A program made the position numbers and the translations under genes. This document shows, piece after piece, positions 7,865-17,000 of a DNA stretch of 64,000 bases. The notes below the pieces were generated by a model that had not been told where the DNA came from, made no database searches, and saw only the letters and a program-made list of their open reading frames with translations. Origin of the DNA: an uncultured Clostridia bacterium (GTDB lineage Bacteria > Bacillota > Clostridia > Oscillospirales > Ruminococcaceae); NCBI GenBank assembly GCA_947625375.1, contig CANQOC010000008.1, forward strand, positions 1-64,000. The letters run 5' to 3'. Each line of letters starts with the position of its first letter. Position 1 is the stretch's first letter.

Positions 7865-9026
7865 ACTTTCAAAGCGAACCGCGACGTTCACCGACTCGGT
7901 AATCAGACGCATGACAAGGGTATCCCTAAAATACGGCGCGGTGAATTTATCACAAGGCTTTCCCGATTTCAAGCCGCCCAAGGAAATTCTCAATCGGTTG
8001 GCAGAGGTCACAAGGGAGGATTTTCACCAGTATTCGATAACCTGGGGCGCACAGAATTTCCGCGACGCTCTTTCCGAAAAGCAGTCGCGGCTGATGGGCA
8101 GAAAAATCGACCCGAACAGCGAGATTGTCGTGACATGCGGCAGCACCGAGGCGATGATGGCGGCGATGATGACGGTCACGAACCCCGGCGACAAGGTCAT
8201 AGTTTTCTCGCCGTTTTATGAGAATTACGGCGCCGACGCGATTCTTTCGGGCGCAGAGCCGATATATGTCCCACTGATACCTCCGGAGTTTAACTTTGAT
8301 CCGGAGGTTTTGGAGGACGCTTTTCGGCAGCACCCGAAGGCGCTTATACTCTGCAACCCGTCAAACCCCTGCGGCAAGGTGTTCACGAGAGACGAGCTTA
8401 TGCAGATTGCCAATCTTGCGAAAAAATACGACACATTCGTAATCACCGACGAGGTCTATGAGCATATAGTTTACGAGCCTAACGAACATGTGTGTTTTGC
8501 CTCGCTGCCCGAAATGTGGGAGCGCACTATCTCATGTTCATCGCTGTCAAAGACATATTCCATCACCGGCTGGCGGCTCGGGTACATCATTGCGCCCGCA
8601 AGCGTCGTCGATACCGCAAAAAAGGTCCACGATTTTCTGACCGTAGGCGCGGCCGCGCCCTTGCAGGAAGCAGCGGTCACGGGCCTGAAATTTAAAGATG
8701 ATTATTACAGCAATCTGAAGCAAAAATACACCGAGAAGCGCGACCTGTTCCTCAAGGGTCTTGATGACATCGGTCTTAGGCACACCGTCCCGCAGGGCGC
8801 ATATTACGTTCTTTTGGACATTTCGGAGTTCGGCTATGATTCGGATTTGGAGTTCTGCGAAGCCCTCGCGCAAAAAGTAGGAGTGGGCGCAGTCCCGGGG
8901 TCGAGCTTTTTCAGAGAGCCGGTAAATAATTTGATCCGGCTGCATTTTGCAAAGAAAAACGAGACGCTTTATGAGGCGCTGAATAGGCTGGACGGGATAC
9001 GCAGGGTGATGTATGGAAAGTTTTAA
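7857..9026 (+). CDS. PLP-dependent class I/II aminotransferase
   Basis: A 389-residue fold-type I aminotransferase. Lys in SSLSKTYSITGWRLGY near residue 235 should bind PLP; NPSNPCGK and ITDEVYEHI are the usual cofactor contacts. It resembles the group containing aspartate-, KAT- and methionine-oxoacid (MtnE-like) aminotransferases; substrate cannot be settled by sequence alone. It overlaps the upstream dehydrogenase by 8 bases, so the oxoacid made there may be its substrate. A terminator follows. Confidence 0.85.
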   Translation: MPELSKRTATFTDSVIRRMTRVSLKYGAVNLSQGFPDFKPPKEILNRLAEVTREDFHQYSITWGAQNFRDALSEKQSRLMGRKIDPNSEIVVTCGSTEAMMAAMMTVTNPGDKVIVFSPFYENYGADAILSGAEPIYVPLIPPEFNFDPEVLEDAFRQHPKALILCNPSNPCGKVFTRDELMQIANLAKKYDTFVITDEVYEHIVYEPNEHVCFASLPEMWERTISCSSLSKTYSITGWRLGYIIAPASVVDTAKKVHDFLTVGAAAPLQEAAVTGLKFKDDYYSNLKQKYTEKRDLFLKGLDDIGLRHTVPQGAYYVLLDISEFGYDSDLEFCEALAQKVGVGAVPGSSFFREPVNNLIRLHFAKKNETLYEALNRLDGIRRVMYGKF

Positions 9027-9033
9027 TGGAAAT

Positions 9034-9075
9034 GAACAAAAATAGAGCAGGGTTTAGCCTTACTCTATTTTTTAT
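9034..9075 (+). terminator. Rho-independent terminator of the met block
   Basis: AAAATAGAG and CTCTATTTT form a stem with a short inner GG/CC pairing, followed by a T-rich tail, just after the aminotransferase stop. It ends the metNIQ-dehydrogenase-aminotransferase unit. Confidence 0.75.
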
Positions 9076-9536
9076 TTATTCTGTGTAAGAGGTGCCGAAA
9101 ATATCGTTTTGGGCGGAATATTTTATATAGTGCAGAAATGTTAAATATATTTTTATGCTCATAAGACAGCGTTTTAACTGTATTATAAAGTTTCTTGCTG
9201 CCAAAGGCGCCGTTACTTCTGAGGATAATGAATGGGCCGCAGTTGAGAGATTTGTTTTGGAATTGGGCGGTAGGCGAGGAAGGAGAATTTTTTGTTTCAG
9301 TGAAGGCGTGTTGTTACCTTTTGGAGAACGAGAGCGGAATAGGTTTAGTGTATTGTAAGCGTGGGGATGGGGTGGGGGTATTTATGTGTGGGACAACCCT
9401 TCCACATGGGAGGGGGTTCTCATCGCTAAAGGCGAGAGTGCCGCCTGACGGCGGGGAAAAATGCATGGCAATACAACTTGCTCAAAGCGGCTCCTTGTGT
9501 TTCTGACATATGACCTCTAGCTTCCGTCTTCTAATA
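9076..9536. other. Intergenic stretch with scattered palindromic modules
   Basis: No gene is supported; overlapping short ORFs between 9155 and 9506 lack ribosome sites and family features. The segment holds a CCACATGGGAGGG module (about 9402-9414) and a GCCGCCTGACGGCGG hairpin (about 9440-9454), both also found in the 51.5-52.3 kb island. Confidence 0.5.
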
Positions 9537-9645
9537 GGGCGCAGCCGAGGTCGACCGAAGGTCGACCTAAACGAAAAAAGCAGGAAAATCCCTTGGGATT
9601 TTCCTGCTTTATTTCGTTTGCGCGCTTCGCGCGCCGGCTGCGCCC
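9537..9645. repeat. Cloverleaf repeat, copy A
   Basis: Every base fits a four-way fold. Outer stem GGGCGCAGCCG (9537-9547) with CGGCTGCGCCC (9635-9645). Arm 1: AGGTCGACC-GAA-GGTCGACCT (9548-9568). Arm 2: a long hairpin 9569-9619 built on AAACGAAA...TTTCGTTT and a GCAGGAAAATCCC core. Arm 3: GCGCGC-TTC-GCGCGC (9620-9634). No unpaired junction bases. On the minus strand arm 2 is followed by a T-run, so it can act as terminator for xylB, whose stop is 40 bases away. Confidence 0.8.
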
Positions 9646-9684
9646 GTGGGGCGGTGCGTTTACTTGTGAAATCCTGTCAATCCG

Positions 9685-11208
9685 TCACAGCTCCGCGAGC
9701 TTCTTGAAGCTTGCCTTGAGCGCGGGATAGATTTCGGTGTAGAGGCGGTAGGTGTCCTCATAGGGCTTGATGTTCTCGGGAATCGGGTTCTGAATCTTGT
9801 CGGTCTTGACGACCTCGCGGCATGCCTCGGGGACGCTTGAATAAATACCGGTGCCGACGGCCGCAAGCAGCGCGACGCCGAGGGCGGGGCCTTCCTTGGA
9901 CGACGCCGTCTTTACGGGACAGGCATATAGGTCGGCGAGCATCTGTCTCCAAAGGGGAGATGAGCCGCCACCGCCGCAGGCCATCATGTCAGAAACGGCG
10001 ATGTCCATCTGCTTGAACACCTCGACGCAGTCGCGCAGACTGTACGAAACGCCCTCCATCACCGCTCGGAGAAGGTCGCGCTTCTGGTGCATGGCGGAAA
10101 GACCGAAGAAGACTCCCCTTGCGTCGGGGTCGAGGTGCGGCGTGCGCTCGCCCATCAGATACGGAAGATAGAGCAGCCTGTTCGAGCCGATAGGCACCTC
10201 GGCGGCCTCCTTGTCCATCAGATAATAGGGGTCGACGCCCATCTGTGACGACGTCTCTTTTTCGGCGTTGCAGAAGTTGTCGCGGAACCACTTGAGCGAC
10301 AGTCCCGCGCCTTGGGTGACGCCCATAACGTGCCACGCGCCGGGGACTGCGGCGCAGCATGTATGTACCCGTCCGAGCTTATCAATCGAAATTTTTGAGG
10401 TGTGAGCGAAGACGACGCCCGACGTTCCGATAGTCGTGAACGCCTTTCCGTCCTCGACGACGCCTGTTCCGACAGCCGCCGCGGCATTGTCGCCCGCGCC
10501 GCCGACGACCGGTGTTCCCTCGCAGAGTCCGACAGCGTCGGCAACCTCCTTTGTGAGATGACCGGTGACCTCGCAGGACTCGTATACCTTTCCGAGCATC
10601 GACTTGTCGAGTCCGAGTCCGTCGATAATCTCGTCGGACCAGTCTCTTCCGGGGACATTGAGAAGCTGCATTCCCGAGGCGTCCGAGACCTCTGTGGCGT
10701 ATTCATGTGTCAGGACGAAGCGGATATAGTCCTTCGGGAGAAGAATGTGACGGCAGCGGTCATAGTTCTCGGGTTCGTTGTTCTTGACCCAGAGAATCTT
10801 TGCGGCGGTCCAGCCGGTCAGCGCGGGGTTCGCAGTGATTTCAATCAGCTTTTCGCGCCCGAGTCTGCGGTTCATCTCGTCGACCTCGTTCGCCGTCCTC
10901 TGGTCGCACCAGATAATCGAGCGGCGGATAACCTCGTTGTCCTTGTCGAGCATCACAAGGCCGTGCATCTGTCCGGAAAGGCCGATGCCCTTGACGTCCT
11001 CTTTCTTGACTCCGCTCTGTGCGACAACCGCCTTGATGGTGTTGATTGCGGCGTTTGCCCAATCGGCGGGTTCCTGTTCGGCATAGCCGTTCTTCGGCTG
11101 GTACATCGGGTATTCGATTGTCTTTGACGCAATCACGCTTCCCCTTTCGTCGAACAAGACCGTCTTTGTGCCGCTTGTTCCGATATCTACGCCTATTACA
11201 TACGGCAT
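9685..11208 (-). CDS. xylB: Xylulokinase
   Basis: A 507-residue FGGY-family sugar kinase that phosphorylates D-xylulose to xylulose 5-phosphate. N-terminal ATPase motif VIGVDIGTSGTKT, the xylulokinase-type segment GLSGQMHGLV near residue 80 and the C-terminal ACGGGGSSPLWRQ phosphate loop are all present. The start at ATG 11208 (MPYVIGVD) is preferred to a TTG 9 bases earlier; the ribosome site is weak. Cloverleaf repeat A lies directly 3'. No xylose isomerase gene is in the window; araD at 62.4 kb is a possible pathway partner. Confidence 0.9.
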   Translation of the reverse strand: MPYVIGVDIGTSGTKTVLFDERGSVIASKTIEYPMYQPKNGYAEQEPADWANAAINTIKAVVAQSGVKKEDVKGIGLSGQMHGLVMLDKDNEVIRRSIIWCDQRTANEVDEMNRRLGREKLIEITANPALTGWTAAKILWVKNNEPENYDRCRHILLPKDYIRFVLTHEYATEVSDASGMQLLNVPGRDWSDEIIDGLGLDKSMLGKVYESCEVTGHLTKEVADAVGLCEGTPVVGGAGDNAAAAVGTGVVEDGKAFTTIGTSGVVFAHTSKISIDKLGRVHTCCAAVPGAWHVMGVTQGAGLSLKWFRDNFCNAEKETSSQMGVDPYYLMDKEAAEVPIGSNRLLYLPYLMGERTPHLDPDARGVFFGLSAMHQKRDLLRAVMEGVSYSLRDCVEVFKQMDIAVSDMMACGGGGSSPLWRQMLADLYACPVKTASSKEGPALGVALLAAVGTGIYSSVPEACREVVKTDKIQNPIPENIKPYEDTYRLYTEIYPALKASFKKLAEL

Positions 11209-11242
11209 AATCTTCAACTCGCTTTCTTTTTTATATATTTCC

Positions 11243-11258
11243 TCCGACCGCGGTCGGA
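11243..11258. repeat. 16-bp perfect palindrome upstream of xylB
   Basis: TCCGACCGCGGTCGGA is self-complementary over its full length and sits between the xylB start and the gene before it. It has no T-run, so it may be a protein site or an mRNA hairpin. Confidence 0.4.
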
Positions 11259-11272
11259 TAATTACAGATAAA

Positions 11273-11824
11273 TCATTCGGCGGGGTACATTCCGATGTCG
11301 ATGAGGTTATTTACGATGTCGGCATACCCCTCGCCGTCGGCGTCGACATTGACGCACTCGGCGGCGTTCTTCTCGCCGATTATGTCCCAGGTCAGGACGG
11401 CCTTCGGGTTCCTTGAGTATCCGAGAGAGGACAGGAGCTTTTCATACTCCCCCGCCCTTTCGGTATAGACCGAAAGCGTCTGATACTCGCGCATATAGAC
11501 CTCTTCCGAGCTTTTATTGCCGCCGAAGCCGAAGCGGATAACCCCGTCGCTGAAAAGAATGTCGCCGTAGCGCTTTATTATCGCCCGCGCGACCGGGACG
11601 GTGCAGTTGTCGAGATAATAGAGGCGCATGCTGTCGTCATCTGCGGGGATTTCGATGAAAAAGAAGACCGGCTCGCCGATGATTCCGACCGCATCGGTGA
11701 AGAATTTTTTATAGTCCTCCGCCGAAAGGCTCAGGGTCAGCTCGTTTTTATAGAGGCGGTACTCTTTTTTTACTGCGCTGACGTCGGGGATTGACACCCC
11801 CGGGATAAGCTTGAACCCGCGCAT
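11273..11824 (-). CDS. Hypothetical protein
   Basis: A 183-residue soluble protein with alternating charged and hydrophobic segments and no signal peptide or membrane segment. ATG 11824 (MRGFKLIPGVS) follows GAGGTG at 7 bases. I recognise no family; features include a central acidic FIEIPADDDSMRLYYL stretch and a Gly-rich GFGGNK. It lies upstream of xylB on the same strand, but a link to xylulose use is not evident. Confidence 0.6.
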   Translation of the reverse strand: MRGFKLIPGVSIPDVSAVKKEYRLYKNELTLSLSAEDYKKFFTDAVGIIGEPVFFFIEIPADDDSMRLYYLDNCTVPVARAIIKRYGDILFSDGVIRFGFGGNKSSEEVYMREYQTLSVYTERAGEYEKLLSSLGYSRNPKAVLTWDIIGEKNAAECVNVDADGEGYADIVNNLIDIGMYPAE

Positions 11825-11966
11825 TTTCAATCACCTCGGGAAATGAGTCCGAAAAAACGGACGCGTTTAATCGTATTTGAGTGAACGAGTCCGAATTTCG
11901 GGACAGCAGAGCGAATATAATGGAGATGAAATAAAAAATCTGCTGAAAACGGAAGGAGAACTTAAA

Positions 11967-12149
11967 ATGATTTATTATTTCGTCTCACTCGCACTCGGAC
12001 TTTTCTTTATTTATTCGCTGAGGGACATGCTTCTCGTCATACAGAACCGCCGCGACGCGCGCATCGCCCGCGAGGAGGCGGAGTGTGCTGACAGAGTCAT
12101 TATACAGCAAAACCGTGAAAATTGCAATAGATTTGAACGCGCAAGCTGA
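11967..12149 (+). CDS. Small single-span membrane protein
   Basis: A 60-residue protein beginning MIYYFVSLALGLFFIYSL, one hydrophobic helix at the N-terminus, followed by a basic and acidic tail (NRRDARIAREEAE). ATG 11967 is preceded by GGAAGGAG; longer readings upstream lack such a site. Function unknown. It precedes an ATPase gene by 25 bases and may be cotranscribed. Confidence 0.5.
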   Translation: MIYYFVSLALGLFFIYSLRDMLLVIQNRRDARIAREEAECADRVIIQQNRENCNRFERAS

Positions 12150-12174
12150 GATTTTTTGATATTTTGATTAAAAA

Positions 12175-12921
12175 ATGAACGACTCTTTGTTTATCGACGG
12201 TATTTCGCTGAAAGCTCCCCTGCCGGAAAGCTCGTATCTGAAAAGGCTTCCGGCGGTCGCGGCGCTCGAAAGAGACGCGCTCTTGCTCAAAAAAAGCGCG
12301 ACATTCCTTGTCGGTGAAAACGGCTGCGGGAAGTCGACGCTTATTGAGGCGATTGCGGTTTGCTTCGGGTTCAACCCCGAGGGAGGCTCGCTTAACTTTT
12401 GCTTTGAGACAAAGGCGACACATTCCGAGCTGCACGGATATCTGAGGCTGTCAAAGCACTTGCGCCCGAAGGACGGGTTCTTTCTCCGCGCCGAGAGCTT
12501 TTACAATGCGGCGAGCTATCTCGAGGAGCTCGACGAAATCGAGACGTCCGCGCCGCCGGTGCTCGGCGCATACGGCGGGACGTCGCTGCATGAGATGTCC
12601 CACGGCGAGGGGTTTATGGCGCTGATTAAAAACCGCTTCTTCGGCCGCGGTCTCTATATCCTCGACGAGCCCGAGGCCGCGCTTTCGCCGACAAGGGTGC
12701 TCGCGCTGATTTATGAAATCGACCGCCTTCGCCGCCTCGGCTCACAGTTTATCATCGCGACGCACTCCCCGATGCTCCTTGCGCTCCCCGACTCCGACGT
12801 CATAAGCATCGGCGATTGGGGAATGAGGCGGACGGATTACCGCGAGACCGAGCACTTTAAGGTCATGAAGAGCTTTCTCGACGAGCCGGAGAGATATCTG
12901 CGGCGGCTCCTTAGGGACTGA
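12175..12921 (+). CDS. AAA/ABC-type ATPase (SMC-like fold)
   Basis: A 248-residue cytoplasmic ATPase. Walker A GENGCGKST near residue 45, a degenerate ABC signature EMSHGEGF near 140 and Walker B LYILDEPEAALSP near 160, then a switch His in IATHSPM. This is the compact RecF/SMC-like group often listed as AAA family ATPase, related to predicted chromosome or defence ATPases; its partner is unknown. It converges with spoIID, overlapping its 3' end by 11 bases. Confidence 0.75.
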   Translation: MNDSLFIDGISLKAPLPESSYLKRLPAVAALERDALLLKKSATFLVGENGCGKSTLIEAIAVCFGFNPEGGSLNFCFETKATHSELHGYLRLSKHLRPKDGFFLRAESFYNAASYLEELDEIETSAPPVLGAYGGTSLHEMSHGEGFMALIKNRFFGRGLYILDEPEAALSPTRVLALIYEIDRLRRLGSQFIIATHSPMLLALPDSDVISIGDWGMRRTDYRETEHFKVMKSFLDEPERYLRRLLRD

Positions 12922-13909
12922 CGGGTTCTTCGCCGGTTGTGAGGATATCTATCCCGTCGAAAAAGTGCAGAAGGATTTCCTTATAATTATACCCCTGTGC
13001 GGCAAGGGCGGCGGCGCCACGCTGTGACATTCCGACAAGGCTGCCGCTGCCCGAGACCGTAAACGTGAAGCGCTCGGTCGCGGGACTGTAGCGGAAAGTG
13101 AACCGCGAGGACGGGAGATTCAGCAGGCGCGACAGCTCCGCCCCGCTGACGATGAAACGCGAGTCGAGCTTTACCGAGAGGACATAGCCGGACGGCGCGG
13201 TCTCGTTCGGAGTAATCCAGCCGGAGGCGTCGCCCAAAAGGACATAGCCGCTGTCGGCGGTCCCGAGGCGGGCGAAAACCTCGTCGGCGGTATATGTCAC
13301 CGTCGTAAAATAGGCGTCGGGTTCGCCGGTCGGGGTCGCCCGGAGATAGGGAATGTCGGTCCCGAGGACGGTTTCGGCGCTCTCGGTCGACGTCCCGGCG
13401 GAATAGCAGTAGGCGACGCTTATCGGCTCGCCGGCGTATGAGCAATACTCCCCCGCGACCTCCTCGGCGACATCGCGGAAGGTCTCGAAGTCGAACCTAA
13501 GGTCGTCGCCGAGGGCGAGGCGGGGGTATTTGTCGGTGTCGGTGCCGACGTCGCAGCCCATCAGCGACGGCGTCGGAGAGGCGCGCTCCTCCTCGCGCCT
13601 TCTGAGGACGTATGTATACATGAGCACCGCCTGCGCCTTTAGCACCTCGGGGTCGGCGTTCGGCGGGAGGATTGCCGCAAGCGTCGCGGCGACGTATTCC
13701 CGCGCGGTGAGCTCATATGTGCGGCTGGTGACGGAGTCGTATACCGAGACCTCGCCGACCGATTCGACCGGCGAAAATGCGGCGGCGTCGGCCATCGCGG
13801 GGACCGCCTCGGCTTCGTCGGGAAAGACGATTCCGACGGCATAGGGAATTGCGGGAAAGAGAATCAGCGCCGCGGTTATCAGCGCAACGCCCTTGAAGAA
13901 ATTTTTCAT
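12911..13909 (-). CDS. spoIID: SpoIID/LytB-family sporulation protein
   Basis: A 332-residue protein with an N-terminal membrane anchor (NFFKGVALITAALILFPAI) and a SpoIID domain outside the membrane. Visible family features are the segment AATLAAILPPNADPEVLKAQAVLMYTY, reached without breaks, and YCYSAGTSTESAE. SpoIID is a lytic transglycosylase that degrades peptidoglycan during forespore engulfment. ATG 13909 has GGAGGCG upstream; the longer N-terminus is rejected. It implies the lineage has or had endospore genes. Confidence 0.85.
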   Translation of the reverse strand: MKNFFKGVALITAALILFPAIPYAVGIVFPDEAEAVPAMADAAAFSPVESVGEVSVYDSVTSRTYELTAREYVAATLAAILPPNADPEVLKAQAVLMYTYVLRRREEERASPTPSLMGCDVGTDTDKYPRLALGDDLRFDFETFRDVAEEVAGEYCSYAGEPISVAYCYSAGTSTESAETVLGTDIPYLRATPTGEPDAYFTTVTYTADEVFARLGTADSGYVLLGDASGWITPNETAPSGYVLSVKLDSRFIVSGAELSRLLNLPSSRFTFRYSPATERFTFTVSGSGSLVGMSQRGAAALAAQGYNYKEILLHFFDGIDILTTGEEPVSP

Positions 13910-13984
13910 ACTCGCCTCCGAAAATGTTTTTCGGGACAAGTATACCGCGCGGGGAGAGGGAAAAGTGTCGAAGAGGGACATAAG

Positions 13985-14012
13985 AAAAGACCGGATTTCT
14001 CCGGTCTTTTTT
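13985..14012. terminator. Bidirectional terminator between spoIID and carB-dapF
   Basis: AAAAGACCGG (13985-13994) pairs with CCGGTCTTTT (14001-14010). T-runs flank it on both strands. It sits 24 bases past the carB-dapF stop on the minus strand. Confidence 0.75.
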
Positions 14013-14033
14013 ATATGACAGCTTATATGCCAA

Positions 14034-17000
14034 TCAGTATTCAAACTCGCCCTCGAAGACCTTGACGGCGCTGCCGGTGAGGGTGACCTGGTCGTCGGTG
14101 TAGTTGACGACGAGGTCGCCGCCCTTGAGCTTTACGGTGACGTCCTTGCCCTTGTCGCAGAAGCCGTTTTCACAGGCGGCGATTACCGCGGCGCAGGCGC
14201 CGGTGCCGCAGGCGAGAGTCTCGCCGTTGCCGCGCTCCCAGACCCTCATTCTGAGGGTAGAGCGGTTGACGACTCTGATGAATTCGGTGTTGATGCGCTC
14301 GGGGAAGAGCTTATGATACTCGAACTTCGGACCGATTTCCTCGAGGTCGAGGAGGTCGATGTTGTCGGTGAAGACAACGCAGTGCGGGTTGCCGATTCCG
14401 ACACAGGTCACTCGGTATTCCTTCCCGTCGACGGTTATCGGGCAGTCAATCATTCTTTCGTCCTTGCACTTCGCGGGGAGCTTTTTCGCGCGAAGCTCGG
14501 CTTTGCCCATCTCGACCGAGACCGAGCTGACGAGTCCGTCGCGGATATAGAGCTTCATTTTATGGACGCCGCTCGCGGTCTCGACGGTGATGTCCTCGTC
14601 GTTCACGATTCCTTGGTCATAGAGGTATTTCGCGACACAGCGGATGTTGTTCCCCGCCATCTGTCCCTCCGAGCCGTCGCGGTTGAAGGAGCGCATCTTT
14701 GCGTCCGCGACCGTCGATTTCTCAATCAGAACGATTCCGCTTCCGCCGATTCCGTAGTGCTCGGGGCAGAGGCTTACGCAGAGGCTTTCGGGACAGCTTA
14801 TCGAGCCGTCGAAGTTTGGGAGGAAGATATAGTCGTTGCCGGCGGACTGCATCTTAAAGAAGCGGATTCTGCGGCGGCGGGTGCGCATTTTGTTGATATT
14901 CACAAGCTCGGTGTTGAGGCAGTTGAAGCGGCTCGCGATGATGTCGGCGAGGGCATTCGCGGTATCAAGAGATGTCAGACACGGGATTCCGAGCTGCATC
15001 GCCCTGCGGTGCAGGGTGATATAGTCGCCGATAGAGCGGTCCCTAACGGCGCCGGTATAGATGATGTATCCGAGCTTGCCGCTTTCAAGGAGGTCGGAGA
15101 GCTCGGTCGAATCGCTGGCGTCGGCGACCTCGTGCACTGGTATGCCGAGGTGCTCGATGTCCTTCGCGGTGCCGCCGGTCGCATAGATGTCGATTCCGAG
15201 GTCATAGAAGCGCTTGGCAAGCGAGATTATCTCGTTATAGTCGCTCTCCTCGACGCTTATGAGGACGCCCTTCCCCGCCTTTGCGGGTTCGACAGAGAAT
15301 CCGGCGGCGGTCAGACCCTTGAACAGCGCTTCGGCCATCGTCTTTCCGATGCCGAGGACCTCGCCGGTCGACTTCATCTCGGGGCCGAGTATCGAGTTTG
15401 CGTCCGAGAGCTTCTCGAACGAGAAGACCGGGACCTTTACGGCATAATACGGCGGCGACTTGTGAAGGCCGGTGCCGAAGCCGAGGTCCTTAAGCCTTGC
15501 GCCGAGCATGACCTTTGACGCGAGGTCGACCATCGGGACGTTCGTGACCTTTGATATATACGGCACGGTGCGCGACGCGCGCGGGTTGACCTCGATTACA
15601 TAAAGCTCGTTGTCGTAGATGAGGTACTGAATGTTTACGAGGCCCTTTGTGCCGAGACCGAGGGCGAGCTTTTCGGAACAGTCGCAGATTATCTTTAAAA
15701 ATCTGTCGCTGAGGTTATACGGCGGATAGACGGCGATTGAGTCGCCCGAGTGGATTCCGGCGCGCTCGATGTGCTCCATAATGCCGGGGATAAGTACGTC
15801 GGTGCCGTCCGAGATTACGTCGACCTCGAGCTCGATTCCGGGCATATATTTGTCGACGAGGACGGGGTTCTCGATTCCCTGTGCCAGAATTGCGCGCATA
15901 TACTTCGACGTGTGCTCCGGGGTGCGCGATATCGTCATATTCTGTCCGCCGATGACGTATGACGGGCGGAGGAGGACGGGGTATCCGAGCGCATTTGCGG
16001 CGTTGAGCGCCTCTTCTTCGGTCAGAACGCCCATTCCCTTCGGGCGGCGGATTCCGAGCGATTCGAGGAGGGCATCGAAGCGGGCGCGGTCCTCGGCGAT
16101 GTCGATTCCGTCGGCAGAGGTGCCGAGAATATTTATGCCGTGCTCATCGAGGAATTTGGTGAGCTTTATCGCGGTCTGCCCACCGAACGCGACGACGACG
16201 CCGACGGGGTTCTCAACCTTGATGATATTCATTACGTCCTCGGGACAGAGCGGCTCGAAATAAAGCCTGTCCGCGGTGTCGTAGTCGGTCGAGACGGTCT
16301 CGGGGTTGTTGTTGACGATTACGACGTCATACCCCATCTCGCGGAGAGTCCAGACGCAGTGGACCGAGCTGTAGTCGAACTCGATTCCCTGTCCGATTCG
16401 GATTGGTCCCGAGCCGAGGACCATGACGACCGGCTTGCCCGAGCGGGTGAATGTCCGCGACTCGCAGGACCGCTCGCAGCAGGAATAGAAGTACGGCGTT
16501 ACGGCGTCGAACTCGGCACCGCAGGTGTCGACCATCTTGTATGAAAAATCGGTTCCGGGGAGGTCCTTCCGCCCGGAAAGGCGGGTGATTGCGGCGTCGG
16601 TATAGCCGAGCTTTTTCGCGGTGAAGTAGTCCTCGTCGGAAAGTCCGCCCGCAATCCTTTTCTCGAATTCGGCGAGACCGAGGAGCTTTTCGAGAAACCA
16701 CTCGTCGATAAGGGTTATTTCGTGGATTTTTTCGACGCTCACGCCCGACTTAAGCGCCTCGAAGACCGTGAAGATTCTGCGGTCATTCTGTTCGTGAAGC
16801 CGCTCGAGGACGGGTTTGTCCGAAAGAGGGGCGGCGTTAAGGGTGTCGAGCGAGATTTCGGCTCCGCGCACGGCTTTTAACATCGCCATCTCGAAGCTCG
16901 GGGCGATGGACATAACCTCGCCGGTCGCCTTCATCTGTGTCCCAAGGCTGCGGTTAGAGCCGCTGAACTTGTCGAACGGCCATTTCGGGAACTTTACGAC

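Noticed and set aside
9155-9506. Overlapping short plus-strand ORFs
   Set aside because: No ribosome sites, unlike any family, two frames equally open, and they run into repeated palindromes.
14313-15518. 401-codon ORF opposite carB-dapF
   Set aside because: Shadow of the G+C-rich, biased codons of the real gene; the CarB/DapF motifs on the other strand are unmistakable.
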